Assembly: GCF_001280305.1 (NCBI RefSeq)
Contig: NZ_CP012623.1
Coordinates: forward strand, 806,001 to 870,000
Origin: Hymenobacter sp. DG25A
GTDB lineage: Bacteria > Bacteroidota > Bacteroidia > Cytophagales > Hymenobacteraceae
Reading direction: 5' to 3'
DNA length: 64,000 nt
Part shown: positions 52,507 to 61,608 of the stretch, piece by piece
How positions within the stretch are numbered: position 1 is the first letter of the stretch
How the letters are laid out: the number at the start of each line of letters is the position of its first letter
The notes under the pieces: generated by a model
What the model was told of the DNA's origin: nothing
Seen by the model: the letters and a program-made list of their open reading frames with translations, nothing else
Database searches by the model: none
Program-made: the position numbers and the translations under genes

Positions 52507-52537
52507 TTTGCGCCCCCGGATTTTCGGGCTAATTTTG
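52507..52537 (+). promoter_or_regulatory. Promoter of the E2 gene: TTTG-N19-TAATTTTG
   Basis: TTTG (52507-52510), 19 nt, TAATTTTG (52530-52537). This is the best full match in the window to the Bacteroidota housekeeping promoter and lies 26 bp before the ATG. Confidence 0.8.
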
Positions 52538-52563
52538 ACCCCACAACTCAACCGAAGAAGCAG

Positions 52564-54297
52564 ATGGCCGAAATCATAAAAATGCCCAAAATGAGCGACA
52601 CCATGACCGAAGGGGTTATTGCGTCGTGGCTCAAGAAGGTAGGAGACACCGTTAAGTCCGGGGATATTCTGGCAGAAGTCGAGACCGATAAGGCCACGAT
52701 GGAGCTGGAGAATTACGAGGACGGCACCCTGCTCTACATCGGTCCGAAAGAAGGCGAAGGCGTGCCCGTAGATGGCCTGCTGGCTATTGTAGGCAAAGCC
52801 GGTGAAGATATTTCCGGCCTGCTGAGCGGCGCCCAGGGTGGCGCAGCTGCTCCGGCACCGGCGGCTGCACCCGCTCCTGCCCCTGTTGCGGCGGCACCTG
52901 CTGCCCCCGCTCCGGCACCTGCACCAACCCCAGCCCCCGCAGCGGCTCCGGCTGGCAATGGCAAGAAGGCTACCGTTATCCGGATGCCGAAAATGAGCGA
53001 TACGATGACGGAAGGCACCATTGCCTCCTGGCAGAAGAAAGTAGGGGATAAAGTGAAGTCCGGCGACGTACTGGCTGAAGTGGAAACCGACAAGGCTACC
53101 ATGGAGCTGGAAAACTACGACGACGGTACCCTGCTCTATATTGGTCCGAAAGAAGGCGAAGCCGTAGCCGTAGATGGCATTCTGGCCATTATTGGCGAAG
53201 AAGGCGCTGATATTCAAAGCCTGCTGGGTGGCCAGTCGGGTGGTGCGGCTACGGCTGCTGCCCCGGCGCCTGAAGCTGCTCCTGAAGCCGCCCCGGCAAC
53301 TCCTGCGGCCGCTCCGGCCGCCGCCGCACCTGCATCCTCGGCAGTAGCCGTGGCTCCCGCCCCAACCGGTGGCCGCCTGCTGGCTTCACCGCTGGCCAAG
53401 CGCATCGCCAAAGAAAAAGGCATCGACCTGAACCAGGTGAAAGGAAGCGGCGACAATGGCCGCATTGTTTCCCGGGATATTGAAGGCTTCCAGCCCGGTG
53501 CTGCTCCGGCCGCCCAGCCTGCTGCCGCGCCTGCTGCGGCTCCCGCCCCGGCACCAGCTGCTCCTTCAGCGGCGGCACCGGCACCGGCCGCTGCTCCCGC
53601 CCCGGTTGCGGCCGAGGGTACCTACACCGACACGCCGGTTTCGCAGATGCGCAAGGTTATTGCCCGTCGCCTGTCGGAAAGCCTGTTTACGGCCCCGCAT
53701 TTCTATCTCACGATGGAAATCCTGATGGACCGCGCCATGGAAGTTCGCACGCAGCTCAACACCCTTTCCCCGGTGAAGCTGTCGTTCAACGACTTGGTAA
53801 TTAAAGCCGCTGCTGTGGCGCTCAAGCAGCACCCGGCCGTAAACTCCTCATGGCTGGGCGACAAAATCCGCCAGAACAAGGTGGTGAACATTGGCGTGGC
53901 CGTGGCCGTGGACGAAGGTCTGCTGGTGCCCGTGGTGCGCAACGCCGACGGCAAAGGCCTCTCCACCATCGCTACGGAAGTGAAAGAGCTGGCCGGCAAA
54001 GCCAAGAGCAAGAAGCTGCAGCCCGCCGAGTGGGAGGGAAGCACCTTCACCATCTCCAACCTGGGTATGTTCGGCATTGAGGAATTCACGGCCATCATCA
54101 ACCCGCCAGATGCCTGCATCTTGGCCGTGGGCGGCATCAAGCAGACTGCCGTGGTAAAAGACGGCCAGTTGGCCGTTGGCAACGTCATGAAAGTGACCTT
54201 GAGCTGCGACCACCGCGTGGTGGACGGTGCTACCGGCGCTGCCTTCCTGCAAACGCTGAAAAGCCTGCTGGAAGACCCCATGCGCATGCTGATTTGA
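52564..54297 (+). CDS. pdhC: Pyruvate dehydrogenase complex E2, dihydrolipoyl acetyltransferase with two lipoyl domains
   Basis: The core of the pyruvate dehydrogenase complex; it transfers acetyl groups from lipoyl arms to CoA. Order: lipoyl domain 1 (K43 in VETDKATMELE), Ala/Pro linker, lipoyl domain 2 (K177 in the same motif), linker, peripheral-subunit-binding domain (ASPLAKRIAKEKGIDLNQVKG, about residues 275-310), long Ala/Pro linker, and the catalytic domain with CDHRVVDGATG (H550, D554). The two lipoyl domains are near copies, with a 134-residue offset. It is a single gene here; E1 and E3 are not in the window. A terminator follows. Confidence 0.97.
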   Translation: MAEIIKMPKMSDTMTEGVIASWLKKVGDTVKSGDILAEVETDKATMELENYEDGTLLYIGPKEGEGVPVDGLLAIVGKAGEDISGLLSGAQGGAAAPAPAAAPAPAPVAAAPAAPAPAPAPTPAPAAAPAGNGKKATVIRMPKMSDTMTEGTIASWQKKVGDKVKSGDVLAEVETDKATMELENYDDGTLLYIGPKEGEAVAVDGILAIIGEEGADIQSLLGGQSGGAATAAAPAPEAAPEAAPATPAAAPAAAAPASSAVAVAPAPTGGRLLASPLAKRIAKEKGIDLNQVKGSGDNGRIVSRDIEGFQPGAAPAAQPAAAPAAAPAPAPAAPSAAAPAPAAAPAPVAAEGTYTDTPVSQMRKVIARRLSESLFTAPHFYLTMEILMDRAMEVRTQLNTLSPVKLSFNDLVIKAAAVALKQHPAVNSSWLGDKIRQNKVVNIGVAVAVDEGLLVPVVRNADGKGLSTIATEVKELAGKAKSKKLQPAEWEGSTFTISNLGMFGIEEFTAIINPPDACILAVGGIKQTAVVKDGQLAVGNVMKVTLSCDHRVVDGATGAAFLQTLKSLLEDPMRMLI

Positions 54298-54318
54298 GGT
54301 AATTCTCAGTAAAGACAA

Positions 54319-54355
54319 ACGACGCCCCTTTCTGCTGAGCAGGAAGGGGCGTCGT
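54319..54355. terminator. Bidirectional terminator after E2 gene
   Basis: An 18-bp stem (54319-54336 with 54338-54355; ACGACGCCCCTTTCTGCT, one mismatch) between the convergent E2 and lipoprotein genes, followed by a T-rich stretch. Confidence 0.85.
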
Positions 54356-54415
54356 TCTTTATATTCAACCAGCAGCAGGCTTATTATTTTCAATCAATAG
54401 CTGGTTGGCGCGGCG

Positions 54416-54994
54416 CTACTCGCGCTGCCATAAGCCCGCACGTGAGGTCGTAAAGCCAACAATGCCGTCGTAGCGGGAAAAGTAAACGGTTGTCAGGGTA
54501 TCGGTTGGGTGTTCAGAATGGCGCACGTTTACGTGGCCCAAAAAGCGGTATGTATGCCCGCCCAGCGCGGTGTCCTGCGCCACAATGTGGGAGTTGGGGG
54601 AAGTGTAGGAATAGAAAGCGGTGTGGCCATCGGCTTTATAAGTATGGATGGTGCCGCTATCGATGCCCTGCCGGCCTACATAAATTTCATTGGCGGCTGC
54701 CCGTAACTGCAGGTTCAGCAGGGAGTCCGTTTGGTCGCGGTACCATACGTTGATGTATGCATAATCCTGCTGTCCGGCTTTGGTATTCACGCTGTTGACG
54801 CCCTCGGTACGCGTCACCGTGAGCCGATGCACCTGACCGGCGTTGTTGCGGAACGTGAGTACCTGGCCGTTCTGCTCCCGCATCCATTCTTTGGTGTACC
54901 CCGGAATTTCTGATTGATCCAGAGAGTCGGCCAGGTTGCCGCAAGCGGAGAGGGTAAGTGCCAGAACAGCAGAAGCCTTTAAGGGTAATTTCAT
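54416..54994 (-). CDS. Lipoprotein of unknown function
   Basis: A 192-residue lipoprotein; the signal MKLPLKASAVLALTLSACGN has lipobox LSAC. The mature part is beta-rich with many Thr and Tyr residues (DYAYINVWYRDQTDSLLNLQLR, HTYRFLGHVNVRHSEHPTDTLTTVYFSRYDGIVGF). The last motif (YFSRYDGIVGF) is common at the end of Bacteroidota lipoproteins of unknown role. No enzymatic motif. Confidence 0.82.
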   Translation of the reverse strand: MKLPLKASAVLALTLSACGNLADSLDQSEIPGYTKEWMREQNGQVLTFRNNAGQVHRLTVTRTEGVNSVNTKAGQQDYAYINVWYRDQTDSLLNLQLRAAANEIYVGRQGIDSGTIHTYKADGHTAFYSYTSPNSHIVAQDTALGGHTYRFLGHVNVRHSEHPTDTLTTVYFSRYDGIVGFTTSRAGLWQRE

Positions 54995-55193
54995 GTGAAA
55001 TAGTAGTAAAACAGATAATCAGCCGGGTGATTGTCGTGGTTCAACAGATCAGCGGTGCAAGATGAATAGAAAGTTCGGAGAATTAAAAGGTTGATAAAAT
55101 GATATATCATCGCAAAAAGTCTATACTTACCAGCAGTTGCAGGAGGCGGTAGGCTTTCTGTTTGTTCAATCTCTTCATCCCTTACCAAGAGTT

Positions 55194-57770
55194 ATGAAAC
55201 AACACGTACTTGCCGTCACGATGTGCGTCGTGAGTGCTACATCGGCCTTTGCGCAGGGGCAGGCCCTCACTGGTCAGGTGCTCGATACGAATGGCCGACC
55301 GGTAGCAGGTGCCACCGTTGTAGAAAAAGGCACCAACAACGGAACTGCCACCGGCAACGATGGCCGCTTCACGCTCCAGTCCCGCACGGCTAGTCCGCGT
55401 CTGCAGATCAGCTCCATTGGCTTTGCCACGCAGGAAGTAGAGGCCACCGGCGGCGCGTTGAGCGTGCGCCTGGCCGAGGCCACCACCAGCCTGGGAGCCG
55501 TGCAGGTAGTAGGCTCCCGCAGTCAGAACCGCTCCGTTACCGACTCGCCTTCGCCGGTGGATATCATTGACCTGCGGGAAGTGACCACCAAAACCGGGCA
55601 GCTGGATGTAAATCAGCTGCTGCAGTTTGTGGCGCCTTCCTTTAATTCCAACCGCCAGACCGGCTCTGATGGCGCCGACCACGTAGACCCCGCCACCCTG
55701 CGCGGCCTGGGCCCCGACCAGACGCTGGTGCTCGTGAACGGCAAGCGTCAGCACCAGTCGGCGCTGGTGAACCTGTTTGGCTCCCGTGGCCGCGGCAATA
55801 CCGGCACCGACCTCAATGTGATTCCCGCCGCTGCCATTGAGCGGATTGAGATTCTGCGCGATGGGGCCGCCGCCCAGTACGGCTCCGATGCCATTGCCGG
55901 CGTTATTAACATCGTGCTGAAAAGCTCCGTGAAGGAGTTGACGGCCAGCGCTAACTATGGGATGTACGATGCCAAGTACCGCCGCGACGACGAGAAGTTT
56001 GACGGCGGCAACTTCAACGCCAACCTGAACTACGGTATCGGGCTGGGGGAGAAAGGCAGCTTCATCAATGCCACCCTCGACTACAACAAGCGGGAGCACA
56101 CCCAGCGCGCCGCCGTGCCCGCGCCCGATGGCCTGGCCCGCCGTGAGTACGGCGACCCGGAAGTTTCCAACGCGTCGGCGTATCTGAACTCGAAATTTGC
56201 GCTCAGTGATAAGGCGCATGTGTACGTATTTGGCGGCTACAACAAACGCAAGGGCGACGCCTTTGCCTGGACGCGCTTCGCCGATGATGACCGCAACGTG
56301 CCGGCACTTTACCCCAACGGTTTCGACCCCATCATTACCAGCAACATTGCGGATATCTCGGCCGTGGCCGGGGTGCATACTGTCATAAGTGGTTGGGACT
56401 TTGATCTGAGCAATAACTTCGGCTCCAACCGCTTCCATTACGGTGTGCGCAACTCTCTGAATGCTACGCTGGGCGCGGATTCGCCCACTTCCTTTGATGC
56501 GGGCGGCTTTCAGCTGCAGCAGGATGTGGTGAGCTTAGGGGCTACGCGCAACTACGCCACCGTGCTCAATGGTCTGAACCTGGCCGCCGGGGCCGAGTTC
56601 CGCCGCGAATGGTACAAGCTGTTTGCCGGTGAGGAAGCATCCTACAAAAATTATAACCCTGGAGCCGACATACCGGGAGGCTCGCAGGGTTTCCCCGGGT
56701 ATCAGCCTACCGACGCTATTAAAGCCAACCGGGACAACTTTGGTGCTTATATAGATGCGGAGCTGAACGTAACTCCGCAATGGTTGCTGGCCGGAGCCGT
56801 ACGCTTTGAGAACTACAGTGACTTTGGCAGTACCTTCAACTACAAAGGCGCTACCCGCTACAACCTGACGGATTTCCTGACGCTGCGTGGCACGTACAGC
56901 ACGGGCTTCCGGGCTCCTTCCCTGGCCCAAATTAATTTCAACTCCACTTTCACCAACTTCATTAACGGAGACCCGGTGGAAGTGCTGCTGGCCCGCAACA
57001 ACAGCCCTGTAACCCAGAAACTGGGCATTCCTGCCCTGAAGCAGGAAACCTCCAACAATGCCAGCCTGGGCCTGACCAGCCGCCTGGGCGCGGGCTTCAG
57101 CCTAACGCTGGATGGCTACTATATTAAAGTGAAAGACCGAGTGGTGCTGACCAGTCAGTTCTCGGCGCGGAATGATGAGGGGGAACTGGACCCCGTAATT
57201 GGGGCTGATCTGGAAGCCTTGGGTGTTGCGCAGGCCCAGTTCTTTGCTAACGCCGCAGACACCCGCTCACTGGGTTTGGACGTGGTACTCAGCCACAGTG
57301 CATCGGTAGGCAAGGGCCGCCTGAACTCTTCCCTGGCCGCTAACTTCAACCGCCTGCGCATCGACCGGGTACAGACTACGGGCCGCCTGGCCGGGCGCGA
57401 GGATGAGTTCTTCGGGCCTCGGGAACAAGCCTTCGTGAAAGCCTCGGCCCCTAAATCCAAAATCAACCTCACCTTCGACTACCAGCTGGGCCGCTTTGGC
57501 ACGCTGCTGCGCTTTGTGCGCTTTGATAAGGTGCAGTTGCTTGATTTCGACAACGAGCCGATGAACTACGATGCCCGCATAACCACTGACCTCACGCTGA
57601 GCTACGCCCTCACCAACAAACTGCAGTTCTCCGTGGGCAGCTCCAATCTGTTTAATAAGTACCCCACGCTGTTTAACCCCCAGCTCACGGAAACCGGCGG
57701 CGCCTGGGACCCGGTGCAGATGGGTGCTAACGGTCGGTATTACTTCGCTAAATTGCAGGCCCGTTTCTAA
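55194..57770 (+). CDS. TonB-dependent receptor (second)
   Basis: An outer-membrane receptor of 858 residues. Signal peptide MKQHVLAVTMCVVSATSAFAQ, then a carboxypeptidase-like domain (LTGQVLDTNGRPVAGATVVEKG...GRFTLQS; about 25-100). The plug includes LNVIPAAAIERIEILRDGAAAQYGSDAIAGVINIVLK, which is a standard TBDR plug ending, followed by the barrel to the terminal aromatic (YYFAKLQARF). The plug's GRGNTGTDLN and many Asn-rich loops do not define a ligand. I start at ATG 55194. No SusD follows; an inverted-repeat element does. Confidence 0.94.
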   Translation: MKQHVLAVTMCVVSATSAFAQGQALTGQVLDTNGRPVAGATVVEKGTNNGTATGNDGRFTLQSRTASPRLQISSIGFATQEVEATGGALSVRLAEATTSLGAVQVVGSRSQNRSVTDSPSPVDIIDLREVTTKTGQLDVNQLLQFVAPSFNSNRQTGSDGADHVDPATLRGLGPDQTLVLVNGKRQHQSALVNLFGSRGRGNTGTDLNVIPAAAIERIEILRDGAAAQYGSDAIAGVINIVLKSSVKELTASANYGMYDAKYRRDDEKFDGGNFNANLNYGIGLGEKGSFINATLDYNKREHTQRAAVPAPDGLARREYGDPEVSNASAYLNSKFALSDKAHVYVFGGYNKRKGDAFAWTRFADDDRNVPALYPNGFDPIITSNIADISAVAGVHTVISGWDFDLSNNFGSNRFHYGVRNSLNATLGADSPTSFDAGGFQLQQDVVSLGATRNYATVLNGLNLAAGAEFRREWYKLFAGEEASYKNYNPGADIPGGSQGFPGYQPTDAIKANRDNFGAYIDAELNVTPQWLLAGAVRFENYSDFGSTFNYKGATRYNLTDFLTLRGTYSTGFRAPSLAQINFNSTFTNFINGDPVEVLLARNNSPVTQKLGIPALKQETSNNASLGLTSRLGAGFSLTLDGYYIKVKDRVVLTSQFSARNDEGELDPVIGADLEALGVAQAQFFANAADTRSLGLDVVLSHSASVGKGRLNSSLAANFNRLRIDRVQTTGRLAGREDEFFGPREQAFVKASAPKSKINLTFDYQLGRFGTLLRFVRFDKVQLLDFDNEPMNYDARITTDLTLSYALTNKLQFSVGSSNLFNKYPTLFNPQLTETGGAWDPVQMGANGRYYFAKLQARF

Positions 57771-57794
57771 GTAGGTGTCAGTATAGAAGTACCT

Positions 57795-57890
57795 GTCATC
57801 CTGACGAAGGAAGGACCTTATTCCTGCGAAACAAGGCGTTTCGGCGTCGGCGGCTCGTGGGGGATAGGGTCCTTCCTTCGTCAGGATGAC
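57795..57890. repeat. Intergenic inverted-repeat element, subfamily 2 copy E
   Basis: A 96-bp element with ends GTCATCCTGACGAAGGAAGG and its complement; the arms pair almost perfectly for ~24 bp. The core contains GCGAAACAAGGCGTTTCG-like inversions. It lies between the receptor stop and hslV start on the same strand. Confidence 0.92.
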
Positions 57891-57954
57891 AAGCATTTTT
57901 CTGCCAGCCGGCATTTATGAGGCAAAAGCGGAGTAACGTTAACTCACTACCGAT

Positions 57955-58491
57955 ATGAAAATACGCTCCACTACCGTGCTGGGGGTGCGCCACAACGGGC
58001 AGATTGCCCTGGGCGCCGACGGCCAGGCCACTATGGATAAGCACGTGGCCAAGAGCAACGTGCGCAAAGTGCGCAAGCTGCACGATGGCAAAGTAGTAAC
58101 CGGATTTGCCGGCTCCACCGCCGATGCCTTTATGCTGCTGGATAAGTTTGAGGAGAAGCTGGGCAGCTACAACGGCCAGCTGCGCCGCGCTGCCATTGAG
58201 CTGGCCAAGGAGTGGCGCAAAGACCAGTACCTGCGCAAGTTGGAAGCCATGATGGTGGTAGCCGATAAAGACGAGTTGCTCATCATTGCCGGCACCGGCG
58301 ACGTGCTGGAGCCCGATTCCGACGTGGCTGCCATTGGCTCCGGCGCCATGTATGCCCAGGCCGCCGCGCTGGCTCTCAAGAAGCACGCGCCCCACCTCAC
58401 GGCCCGCCAGATGGTGGAAGATGCCCTGCACATTGCCGCCGACATCTGCATCTACACCAACCACAACCTCATGATTGAGGAGCCTTCTTAG
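57955..58491 (+). CDS. hslV: HslV, ATP-dependent protease peptidase subunit
   Basis: Threonine peptidase of the HslUV (ClpQY) protease. The catalytic TTVLGVRHNGQIALGADGQATMDKHVAKSNVRKV is canonical, with mature Thr at residue 6 after a short MKIRS propeptide. At 178 residues the length is normal. hslU is not adjacent, which is unusual compared with proteobacterial hslVU operons but common in Bacteroidota. An exported hydrolase gene follows 8 bp after its stop, so they may be co-transcribed. Confidence 0.96.
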   Translation: MKIRSTTVLGVRHNGQIALGADGQATMDKHVAKSNVRKVRKLHDGKVVTGFAGSTADAFMLLDKFEEKLGSYNGQLRRAAIELAKEWRKDQYLRKLEAMMVVADKDELLIIAGTGDVLEPDSDVAAIGSGAMYAQAAALALKKHAPHLTARQMVEDALHIAADICIYTNHNLMIEEPS

Positions 58492-58499
58492 CCAGCCTT

Positions 58500-59378
58500 A
58501 TGATAGGTAAACGGATACTGCCGACTGCATGGCTTCGCCTAGCTCTTCTGCTTGGCGGGCTGCTGAGTATGTATCAAACCGCCTGGGCATTAAAACCCGA
58601 CCGGATCTACCATCAAACCCCTGACTCGCTGGGGCTGGCCTACACCACCCGGGTATTAAAGACAGCAGACGGCTTTTCCATTAATACTTGGACATACGTC
58701 CCCAACGCAACCAAAAACCGCCACACCACCATCATTCTGGCCTGTGGCGATGCTGTGAATATGGGCGGGTATGTCTATCAGGCCAATGCGCTAAGTCAGG
58801 CGGGCTATCAGGTAATAACCTTTGATTACCGGGGATTTGGGCACAGCTCTGACTTTGCTATGAACCCCAATCAACTGTATTATCCTGAATTTGCGGAGGA
58901 CCTGCGCACCGTGGTAAAGGCCGCGCGCCAGCAGTTTCCTACGCAAAAGCTGGGCGTGGTTGCCTTTTCCATGGGTACTATCATGGCTTCCATGGTGGCC
59001 AACAAGGAGAAGCTGGACTTTCTGGTAGGGGAAGGTTTTTTCGCCAGGCCCCAAGAAGTGGTCAGCCGCATTATGCTGCAAAAGAACAAAGAGGTGCTTT
59101 TGCCTGCGGCAGCTAGGCAGTATCCCAGGTTGCTGCCAAAAATTAAATGCCCTATGCTGGTATTCGCTGCCAGGGCAGACCAGATTACTACCTTAGCCGA
59201 TAGCTATGATCTGGTAGCACAGAAAAGCCGGCATAGAGAGTTGGTTACCTATGAGGGCGGCCACACAACGGGCTTTATGGTGTTATCGCGCCAGCCCGTT
59301 ACCAGGCTTACCTACGGCGACCTTTATGTGGAGTGCATTACCGCCTTTCTGCAAAAAGAAGGAATACACAAAACATAA
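58500..59378 (+). CDS. Exported alpha/beta hydrolase
   Basis: A 292-residue hydrolase with a hydrophobic N-terminus (LRLALLLGGLLSMYQTAWA) that probably acts as a signal peptide. Alpha/beta fold features: ITFDYRGFGHS, the nucleophile elbow VAFSMGTIMAS, LVFAARADQITT (acid) and YEGGHTTGFM (His). The substrate is unknown. It lies 8 bp after hslV, suggesting one transcript, though a functional relation to the protease is not obvious. Confidence 0.85.
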   Translation: MIGKRILPTAWLRLALLLGGLLSMYQTAWALKPDRIYHQTPDSLGLAYTTRVLKTADGFSINTWTYVPNATKNRHTTIILACGDAVNMGGYVYQANALSQAGYQVITFDYRGFGHSSDFAMNPNQLYYPEFAEDLRTVVKAARQQFPTQKLGVVAFSMGTIMASMVANKEKLDFLVGEGFFARPQEVVSRIMLQKNKEVLLPAAARQYPRLLPKIKCPMLVFAARADQITTLADSYDLVAQKSRHRELVTYEGGHTTGFMVLSRQPVTRLTYGDLYVECITAFLQKEGIHKT

Positions 59379-59515
59379 CCCACTTCCTTTGTGAGCAACC
59401 CAGCCGCAATTGTGCCCTATTCAGAATCTTTGATATAGCGCACCCGTATTGAACGATTCCGGGCTGTAACTTGATTGTACACCGCATACCTAAAAACTAC
59501 TGAAACCACGATTCG

Positions 59516-60487
59516 ATGAACGTAACGAACTTCCTCAAGCACCATTACCGCCACTTCAACGCCGCTGCCCTGATTGATGCCGCCGAAGGCTACAACAAGC
59601 ACCTGGCCGAGGGTGGCAAGATGATGATTACCCTGGCCGGCGCCATGAGCACCGCCGAAATGGGCATTCAACTGGCCGAGCTGATTCGGCAGGACAAAGT
59701 GCAGATCATCAGCTGCACCGGTGCCAACCTGGAAGAGGATATCTTTAACCTGGTAGCCCACGACTTCTACGAGCGGGTACCCAACTACCGCGACCTGACC
59801 CCCGCCGACGAGCAGGCCCTGCTGGAGCGCCACATGAACCGCGTAACCGACACCTGCATTCCTGAGGAAGAGGCTATGCGCCGCCTGGAGCACTCGGTAT
59901 TGAAGTTCTGGGAAAAGGCCGATAAGGCCGGCGAACAGTACTTCCCCCACGAGTTCTTCTACCAGATTCTGAAGTCGGGCGAGCTGGAGCAGTACTACCA
60001 GATTGATCCTAAAGACTCCTGGATGCTGGCGGCTGCCGAGAAAAACCTGCCCATCATCTGCCCCGGTTGGGAAGACAGCACGCTGGGTAACATCTTCGCG
60101 GGCCACGTTATCAGCGGTGATATCAAGAACGTGCACACCGTGCGCACGGGCATTGAGTACATGATATACCTGGCCGGCTGGTACACCGAGCAGGCTACCG
60201 AGCAAAGCAAAGTAGGCTTTTTCCAGATTGGCGGCGGCATTGCCGGCGACTTCCCCATCTGTGTGGTGCCCATGCTGCACCAGGACCTGGGCCGCACCTC
60301 GGTGCCGCTGTGGGGCTACTTCTGCCAGATTTCGGACTCCACTACCTCCTACGGCTCCTACTCCGGTGCCGTGCCGAACGAGAAAATCACCTGGGGTAAG
60401 CTGGGCCAGGACACGCCCAAGTTCATCATCGAGTCGGACGCTACTATTGTAGCGCCGCTGGTGTTTGCCATGGTGCTGGGGCAGTAA
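59516..60487 (+). CDS. Deoxyhypusine-synthase-family protein lacking the catalytic lysine
   Basis: A 323-residue member of the deoxyhypusine synthase (DHS) family. NAD-site segments ITLAGAMSTAEMGI and ISCTGANLEEDIFNLVA, and the C-terminal SYSGAVPNEKITWGKLG and DATIVAPLVFAMVL all match DHS. The lysine that forms the covalent intermediate in eukaryotic enzymes (GGGVVKHH) is replaced: here GGGIAGDF, with Gly at 244. Bacteria lack eIF5A, and related bacterial proteins act on polyamines such as homospermidine, but those normally keep this lysine. The reaction of this protein is therefore unclear. A perfect terminator follows. Confidence 0.9.
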   Translation: MNVTNFLKHHYRHFNAAALIDAAEGYNKHLAEGGKMMITLAGAMSTAEMGIQLAELIRQDKVQIISCTGANLEEDIFNLVAHDFYERVPNYRDLTPADEQALLERHMNRVTDTCIPEEEAMRRLEHSVLKFWEKADKAGEQYFPHEFFYQILKSGELEQYYQIDPKDSWMLAAAEKNLPIICPGWEDSTLGNIFAGHVISGDIKNVHTVRTGIEYMIYLAGWYTEQATEQSKVGFFQIGGGIAGDFPICVVPMLHQDLGRTSVPLWGYFCQISDSTTSYGSYSGAVPNEKITWGKLGQDTPKFIIESDATIVAPLVFAMVLGQ

Positions 60488-60509
60488 TTGCTGCCGGAAG
60501 CTGCTAAGT

Positions 60510-60545
60510 AAAAAGCCCGCCGCTGAATTCAGCGGCGGGCTTTTT
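60510..60545. terminator. Bidirectional terminator, perfect 36-bp palindrome
   Basis: AAAAAGCCCGCCGCTGAA and its exact complement, between convergent genes (DHS-like and PH-domain). Confidence 0.92.
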
Positions 60546-60564
60546 ATATTTTCCTGTTTATAGG

Positions 60565-60945
60565 TTAGCCTAACACATGTTGTGCTAAAACTCTTTGCAG
60601 ATCATAGATATTAACCTGTTTGTTGAATTTGCGGCTGATACTAGGCTGAACTTCACTGGATACCCAGATCTTCAATTCCGCATCAAGGTCAAGGTGTCCA
60701 GCTGTTTCAATACCGAAGCGGGAAATACTTTTATAAGCTACTGAGAGGTAATCAATTTTCTTCCCGGTCAGTCCTTGCTTATCAACTAGAATAAGGCGTT
60801 TGTTAGTAAAAATGAAAACGTCGCGTAGCAGCTTAAAGCCGATTTCAATAGTTTCTCCGTCGGCGAGAAGAATGCCGTATTCCTGATTTAACTCACTTGG
60901 TTGCGCAACGCCTGCGTTACCCATTACTGCAGAAAAGAATCCCAT
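60565..60945 (-). CDS. Bacterial PH-domain protein
   Basis: A 126-residue soluble protein matching the bacterial PH (bPH_1, YozO-like) family. The core has ETIEIGFKLLRDVFIFTNKRLILVDKQGLTGKKIDYLSVAYKSISRFGIETAG, ending KQVNIYDLQRVLAQHVLG. The family is widespread and of unknown function. The gene is AT-richer than its neighbours. Start at ATG 60945. Confidence 0.9.
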   Translation of the reverse strand: MGFFSAVMGNAGVAQPSELNQEYGILLADGETIEIGFKLLRDVFIFTNKRLILVDKQGLTGKKIDYLSVAYKSISRFGIETAGHLDLDAELKIWVSSEVQPSISRKFNKQVNIYDLQRVLAQHVLG

Positions 60946-61119
60946 AAATGTTTTTGTAAATGAGGTATAGAAAAGATTGCCTCAATATCCTTTACAATTC
61001 TGCAGGGACAAAATAGAACCTGAAACATCGGTAGCCTATTCTCCTGTATGGAATTCTAACCTTCACCTAAGCATAGGGTTAGCAATAAATATCAACTCGC
61101 AATCGTCTCACGTTTATTC

Positions 61120-61536
61120 ATGCCCACGCCCATCCCCAAGAAAATCCTCGCGCGCCAGCACGAAATAACCGCCGAGTTTCTACGCGAAGTAGACCAGCAT
61201 GTGGCCGACGTAGAAGCCGGCCGCGCCACCGAAATGCTGGAAGTGCGCGACCTGGCCGACCGGCTGCACATTCACCCCACGCACCTGAGCAATACCATAA
61301 AGCTTACCACCGGCCACTCGCCCTGCCATTTTTTTGAGCAGCGCATTCTGGAAGTGGCGCAGCGGCTGTTGCAAAACCCCGCGCTGTCGGTGGCCGAAAT
61401 AGCTGCCCGCCTCACCTACGATCCGTCCAACTTCACCAAGTTCTTCAAGCGCTTTGCCGGCACTACCCCCAAGCAATACCGGGAAGAAGTGTGGGAAGCG
61501 CAGCGTGCCGGAAAAACGGAAACTGTCACCATTTAA
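61120..61536 (+). CDS. AraC-family regulator, DNA-binding domain only
   Basis: A 138-residue AraC-type regulator without a sensory N-domain. The two helix-turn-helix units are seen in LEVRDLADRLHIHPTHLSNTIKLTTGHSP and LSVAEIAARLTYDPSNFTKFFKRFAGTTPKQYRE. A short acidic head (about 40 residues) precedes them. It lies 72 bp upstream of an SDR gene on the same strand, which is its likely target or partner. Confidence 0.92.
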   Translation: MPTPIPKKILARQHEITAEFLREVDQHVADVEAGRATEMLEVRDLADRLHIHPTHLSNTIKLTTGHSPCHFFEQRILEVAQRLLQNPALSVAEIAARLTYDPSNFTKFFKRFAGTTPKQYREEVWEAQRAGKTETVTI

Positions 61537-61574
61537 ACGGAGCTTCTCACCATACTTAAGGCCGCACAACCAGC

Positions 61575-61582
61575 CACCTTTG
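61575..61582 (+). promoter_or_regulatory. Putative -7 element of the SDR gene
   Basis: CACCTTTG, a one-mismatch match to TAnnTTTG, 26 bp before the SDR ATG. No -33 element recognised. Confidence 0.4.
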
Positions 61583-61608
61583 TGCTTCCAGATTAACCCC
61601 TGAAAACC

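Noticed and set aside
55137..55193. Upstream extension of the second TonB-dependent receptor
   Set aside because: The extension lacks signal-peptide character and the ATG at 55194 directly opens a proper signal sequence.
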